NCBI GenBank assembly: GCA_020631735.1
Contig: CM036170.1
Span: 69,827,737 to 69,891,736 of the forward strand
DNA from: Saccharum officinarum
Lineage: Eukaryota; Streptophyta; Magnoliopsida; Poales; Poaceae
Reading direction: 5' to 3'
Length of the DNA: 64,000 bases
Position 1 is the stretch's first letter. The number at the start of each line of letters is the position of its first letter. This document shows positions 60,108 to 64,000 of the stretch, in pieces. A program made the translations under genes and the position numbers. The notes under the pieces are model-generated. The model was not told where the DNA came from. It was given only the letters and a program-made list of their open reading frames with translations, and searched no databases.

Positions 60108-61417
60108 ATGTCTGAATCTACGTCGTGGACGCCCGGCGTCGTGGCTGCTTATTACAATGAGGATTACCCGGGCGTCCCCGGTGTTGCGGCGGCTGCTTAT
60201 TACAATAAGGATTACCCGGGCGTCCCCGGTGTCGCGGCGGCTGCTTACAATGAGGATTTCCTGAGCGCCCCCGGCGTCCGGTTCGTCCCGACGGACCAGG
60301 AGCTCATCGTTGACTACCTCGGGCGGAAACTGCGCGGCGAGTCGCTCCCCACCGGCGTCGTGCACGACGGCCACAATGCCTACGCCGAGCATCCCAAGAA
60401 GCTGGGTGAGTCGAGTCGCCGACACGGCTTGCTTGACGCAGCCAATCTTTTTAGGCCGTCTCTTCTCGCTCTCACCTATTCGTCCTCTCTCTTACAGTGC
60501 CGAAGCTGGGGGAGGGCATCGAGGGCTCCTGGTACCTGTTCTCGCCGCGGCAGCGCAAGTACGCCGGCGGGATGCGGCCGAAGCGTGCCATGGGCGACGA
60601 CGAGGGCCACTGGAAGGCGACGGGAGCTGAGAAGCCGGTCCTCGGCGGCACCGACGGCAAGGAGGTGATCGGGACAAGGCGCGCGCTCACGCTCCACGAG
60701 GACACCTACGAGGTGGGCAGCCGTGGGAGGCGAAGGCGGGCCAAGAACAAGTCGGCGTCGAAGCCCTCCAAGTGGAAGATGGTGGAGTTCGTCTGCAGCA
60801 ACTCCTGCAGAGCCCCCGGCAACGATACCGCGCTCGACCCCATGCTGGTTGGTGATCCCTGATCCAATCCTCGATCATGCCACAACTGTAATACGTATTG
60901 CTGACATGTTTTTGCCTTGTCTTGCACATGTTTCTTTTGCCTTGTCTTGCACCGCCAGTTGAACGACTTCGTGCTGTGCAAGATTACAAACAGGTCGCTG
61001 AGTGTGGAAGGCGACGAGGAGCAACCGACGTCTGACGGTGGTGGCGGCGGCGAGCCATACGAGAAGCATCTCCCAGAGCAGCAGCAGGCAGGCGGTGGAG
61101 GCGCCGGGACACAGGCAGGCCAACAGCAGCAAGGACCGTCTGGCGGTGGCGCCGCGTCACATGGCAATCAGCAACCAGCGCCGGCCGAAGCTCCGCTGCC
61201 CGACTATGGCCACGACCTTGTCGCACAGTTCCTCATCGACGTGGATTGTGACTTTAACTGGTTCGCCGACGCTAACATGTTGCCGATGCTGATGGCCTAC
61301 GGCGGCGGCAGAGAGTCGCTAGAGGCGCAGGCTGCAGGGCAGCAGCAAGCATCATCCGGCGGTGGTGCCGAGTCAGCGAAAGAGCTGCAAAAACCACCTG
61401 GACTGTTTTCGCCGTGA
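60108..61417 (+). CDS. Divergent NAC-domain transcription factor
   Basis: Three exons, 60108-60405, 60498-60847 and 60959-61417, encoding 368 residues. Subdomain A is GVRFVPTDQELIVDYL (56-71; usual form GFRFHPTDEELV). The usual subdomain B core (DLY..PW.LP) is replaced by a short NAYAEHPKKLV stretch. Subdomain C/D reads WYLFSPRQRKY then RPKRAM...GHWKATGAEKPV (WKATG at 138-142), and subdomain E begins LNDFVLCKI at 217. The C-terminal Gly/Gln-rich region with an acidic-aromatic patch (DVDCDFNWFAD) is a plausible activation domain. The protein should act in the nucleus on promoters. The N-terminal extension of about 50 residues is made of tandem repeats, unusual because most NAC domains begin within ~20 residues. 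Confidence 0.87.
60144..60281 (+). repeat. 48-nt coding tandem repeat at NAC N-terminus
   Basis: Units start at 60144, 60192 and 60240, each encoding AAYYN(E/K)DYPGVPGVAA-like text. The third unit is shorter and runs into the NAC domain start (APGVRF). Confidence 0.92.
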
Positions 61418-62403
61418 CAATAGGAAGATTTCTTGGTTTTGTTCGTTTTGAGGACACCTTTTGCCATGATGATAGGAAGAATTGCTGGGGGTTTTTTTCT
61501 AAGCTTGTGCGGAAGCTCTTAGAGTATTCTCATGTTCGACTAACTGCGCTCTTGTTACCTTCCAAAATTCGCGCCGCAATGGGCGAATTTTTTTGAAGAA
61601 GCGAGGTTTGAGCAAAGTACAAATACCGTCATGCTGCTCCATCCATGTTGTCCCTTAAATTCCAAACAAATTTCGGAATAAATCAACAACCTGCGGAAAA
61701 TTTCAGCCACTCCGCAGGCAGAGGCTCATTGCCGTTGAATTGGATTGGGATGGATGATCAATGAACAGAGTCAAATTGCGATACGTGCCCAGACACGTTT
61801 ACGAAAACAGAGTCGAAGTGCGGTTGGCCATTGGAGCCTGGGACTGGGGGCCATGGATCTTAAACTGAAAAGGCTGCATATCAACATTATTGAGTTTCCC
61901 TGTACAGTCCTAAATTAACATAACATTTGCAACGTTGACTATAGACGTATAGTCCTAATCCCGAGTCAACATAAAATGTGCAACGCTTGATGAACATATT
62001 GTTGCAATAGGCAAAATGTACTATGTCGTGTGTCCTGGGTACCAGCTGATGAATACCATGTCCTCGTCATTTAACTGAAATCGCTAGAATTCCAACATAA
62101 CCAAAAGACTGAACCAGTCCCAACAATGTAGGAGTAAATGTGCAAATAATACAACACGATCCCAAATGGAACAATACCAAACACATGAAATAGATAAAAG
62201 AATTACACGATTCAGTGAGGAAATAATAATAACGGAAACTCAAATATACAGGCGCTTTGCCGGGCAATTTTTGAAAACATGATCTCTGAAGTTTCAGACA
62301 CAGTCGAAACAAACATGGTAACGACGAGAACAATACCAAACAATCACTGATACGACATAATTAGCAACGAAGGCTTCCAGGTGAACTTCCGTATAGCAGA
62401 TTA
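61418..62403. other. Convergent intergenic region
   Basis: The 3' flanks of the NAC gene (+) and the hypothetical gene (-). Nothing coding is seen. Confidence 0.6.
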
Positions 62404-63989
62404 TCAAGAAGCCAGTTGGTTTTGGCTCCAAAAGGAAAACATCCCCTTGTACCTTGCAGGAGAAAACTGGCGCGATAGCAAGGCAAATGGCTTCTCTTTG
62501 CCGCAGCTGGTAGCACATTTGATTGGTTCCAGTGTCTTGAGTACAGGAACCGTCTCCTGCGGTGCAGCATTTTCAGCTACCACCAATGGAGATACCTTGG
62601 CACTTTCAGGAACACATGTCATAGTTCTGCTGCTGTTGATCCCACCACCAGTGTATGCGTTACCATATAGAGAACCACTAGTAACAGTTCTGCTGCTGCT
62701 GCTGGCACTGCTGCTACTGCGGTAAGAATGCTTCCTGTCCCTTTTGCTGCCTCCACCACTACTGCTACTGTGCCTAGAATGCTTCTTGTCCTTTTTGCTT
62801 CCAGTGGTACTGCGGCTACTGCTGCTGCTGCTCTTGAAGGACTTGTATTTGTAGTTGCCCTTTGTTGAACTCCTATGGTGCCCTCTCACAGTGTGAGAGT
62901 CAGAAGTAATAGGAGGGTCATATACATCAGGGGCCCAAGAAACGCTCAACTTTGTCATGATTCCCTCCTTCGCACGGGTTCCTTTCATTGCAGAAACTAA
63001 CCTTGGAGTGCCCTGCATGGAGATAATTTATATACATGTTAGCAAAACAAAATTGGCCCATACATTTTTTTACATAATCAGCATATACAATATGGAAGTA
63101 ACTACCCCATGAGATGCTACACTTGTTACACATTCAAATAAACAAGGACCAATAAGGCTGCCAGCTATAATGAACTAAGAAATCATAATTGCAATAAGTA
63201 AGAACAATACCAAAAGCCATCAACTCCCACAAACATTAAGCTTCACAAAAATATTATCACATCATCAATTGGTCCAAAAAGATATTCAGCAAACAAGACA
63301 AATAAAAGGAATCAAATTTCAAGTGTCCTTCAGTTATCAAAGGTGCTAATAAAACACAGACAACAACTATACAGAATCAGTTGTCTACGATTAAGTCCCT
63401 AATCATTGTGAAAGCTATTGTGATTGAAAATAGAGTCACATAGCTACCAGTAACTAGGTATCAGAATAATATGAGTGTGGAGCAAATATCTGACCACAAA
63501 TATATGCAAAGAATGAAAGAATCCAACTTTAAAGTTTAAAGTAAATTAGAAAGAAACCTACATTAATTGAAGAATTCCCAGCAACTGAATTGCTAATTGA
63601 TGATTCCGTTGCATCGCCACTAGGAAAAGCAGGTGATACAGAGTCAACATCCACTAAATCATCAGTTGAATCAGATTCCAGAGAAAGAATTGGATCATCG
63701 CTGGCGTCATTGTCAGAATCTTCATCCAGACCTGGCTCTTTGTCATCATCAAGGGTATGCATCACTTCAGTAAGAGCCATTCCAATTTCCTCAACCGCCA
63801 AATCATCTTGTCCACAAGATATTACAGCTTCGATATATTTATTTTCCCAGCAAGCACAACCGTGCTCACAACCAGGCTTTAAACAGGTGCTGTGGCAGAG
63901 ACCTGAGCTGCTGCTAACACCTTCAGCACTGAAGTCCGCCGAGGGTTCGCCCATCCACAAGCTTGATCCCCAATTACAAAGAGAAGTTT
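62404..63989 (-). CDS. Plant hypothetical protein, 5' end uncertain or beyond window
   Basis: Two visible exons, 63989-63562 and 63012-62404, joined in phase. The first follows an acceptor-like TTTTTAACAG at the window edge, so it is probably internal; an in-frame ATG at 63954 (MGEPSADF) could otherwise be the start. Exon 1 has Cys-rich text (CLKPGCEHGCAC) and a long acidic stretch (DEDSDNDASDD). Exon 2 has the conserved-looking SVSWAPDVYDPP followed by SHTVRGH, then a Ser/Lys low-complexity region (SSSSSSRSTTGSKKDKKHSR) and a Cys-containing tail. I have seen this WAPDVYDPP motif in uncharacterised plant proteins but know no function. Composition suggests a nuclear, phosphorylated protein. 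Confidence 0.7.
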
Positions 63990-64000
63990 CTGTTAAAAAG

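Overview
The window is nuclear DNA of a grass, most likely a panicoid such as the sorghum/sugarcane/Miscanthus group. The basis is GC-rich monocot exons with GT-AG introns, Tourist and Stowaway MITEs, very long Ty3/gypsy LTRs and SIRE-type Copia LTRs. No tRNA, rRNA, CRISPR or bacterial-style operon was seen. All gene models here were spliced by eye from splice sites and reading phase.

Left third (1-27.8 kb): almost entirely transposon-derived and nested. A minus-strand chromovirus-type LTR (1069-3267 and 19753-21514) is split by a SIRE-type solo LTR (3268-3469 and 17878-19752, perfect CCCGC target duplication). That solo LTR is in turn split by a complete 14.4-kb Ty3/gypsy chromovirus (3470-17877). 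The chromovirus has two near-identical 3.9-kb LTRs and three ORFs: gag, pol ending in a chromodomain-like region, and an extra ORF before gag. The extra protein begins with a near-copy of the histone H3 N-terminal tail (ARTKKTARKSTGG...) followed by an unrelated body and a long coiled coil. An element that carries both an H3-tail mimic and a chromodomain is the most striking observation in the window. To the right lie a methyltransferase-like gene fragment, another gypsy solo LTR (21722-24606), a Stowaway MITE, a non-autonomous hAT element and a probable Helitron.

Middle (28-39.3 kb): a minus-strand ArfGAP gene (AGD14-like) with eleven intact exons. Its 5' zinc-finger exons are missing at a 100-N gap, which abuts a broken SIRE-type Copia element (33250-37210). 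Next come a gypsy LTR remnant and a receptor-kinase pseudogene with two Tourist MITEs inside it.

Right (39.9-64 kb): a gene-rich stretch. In order it holds a NUFIP-like gene (+; snoRNP assembly family), a GPI-anchored lipid-transfer protein (+), a type I inositol-polyphosphate 5-phosphatase (-), a DYW-class PPR protein (+; predicted organelle RNA editing), a divergent NAC transcription factor (+), and a plant hypothetical protein running off the right edge (-). MITEs sit in introns and between genes. The genes look like independent housekeeping or regulatory loci, not a functional cluster.
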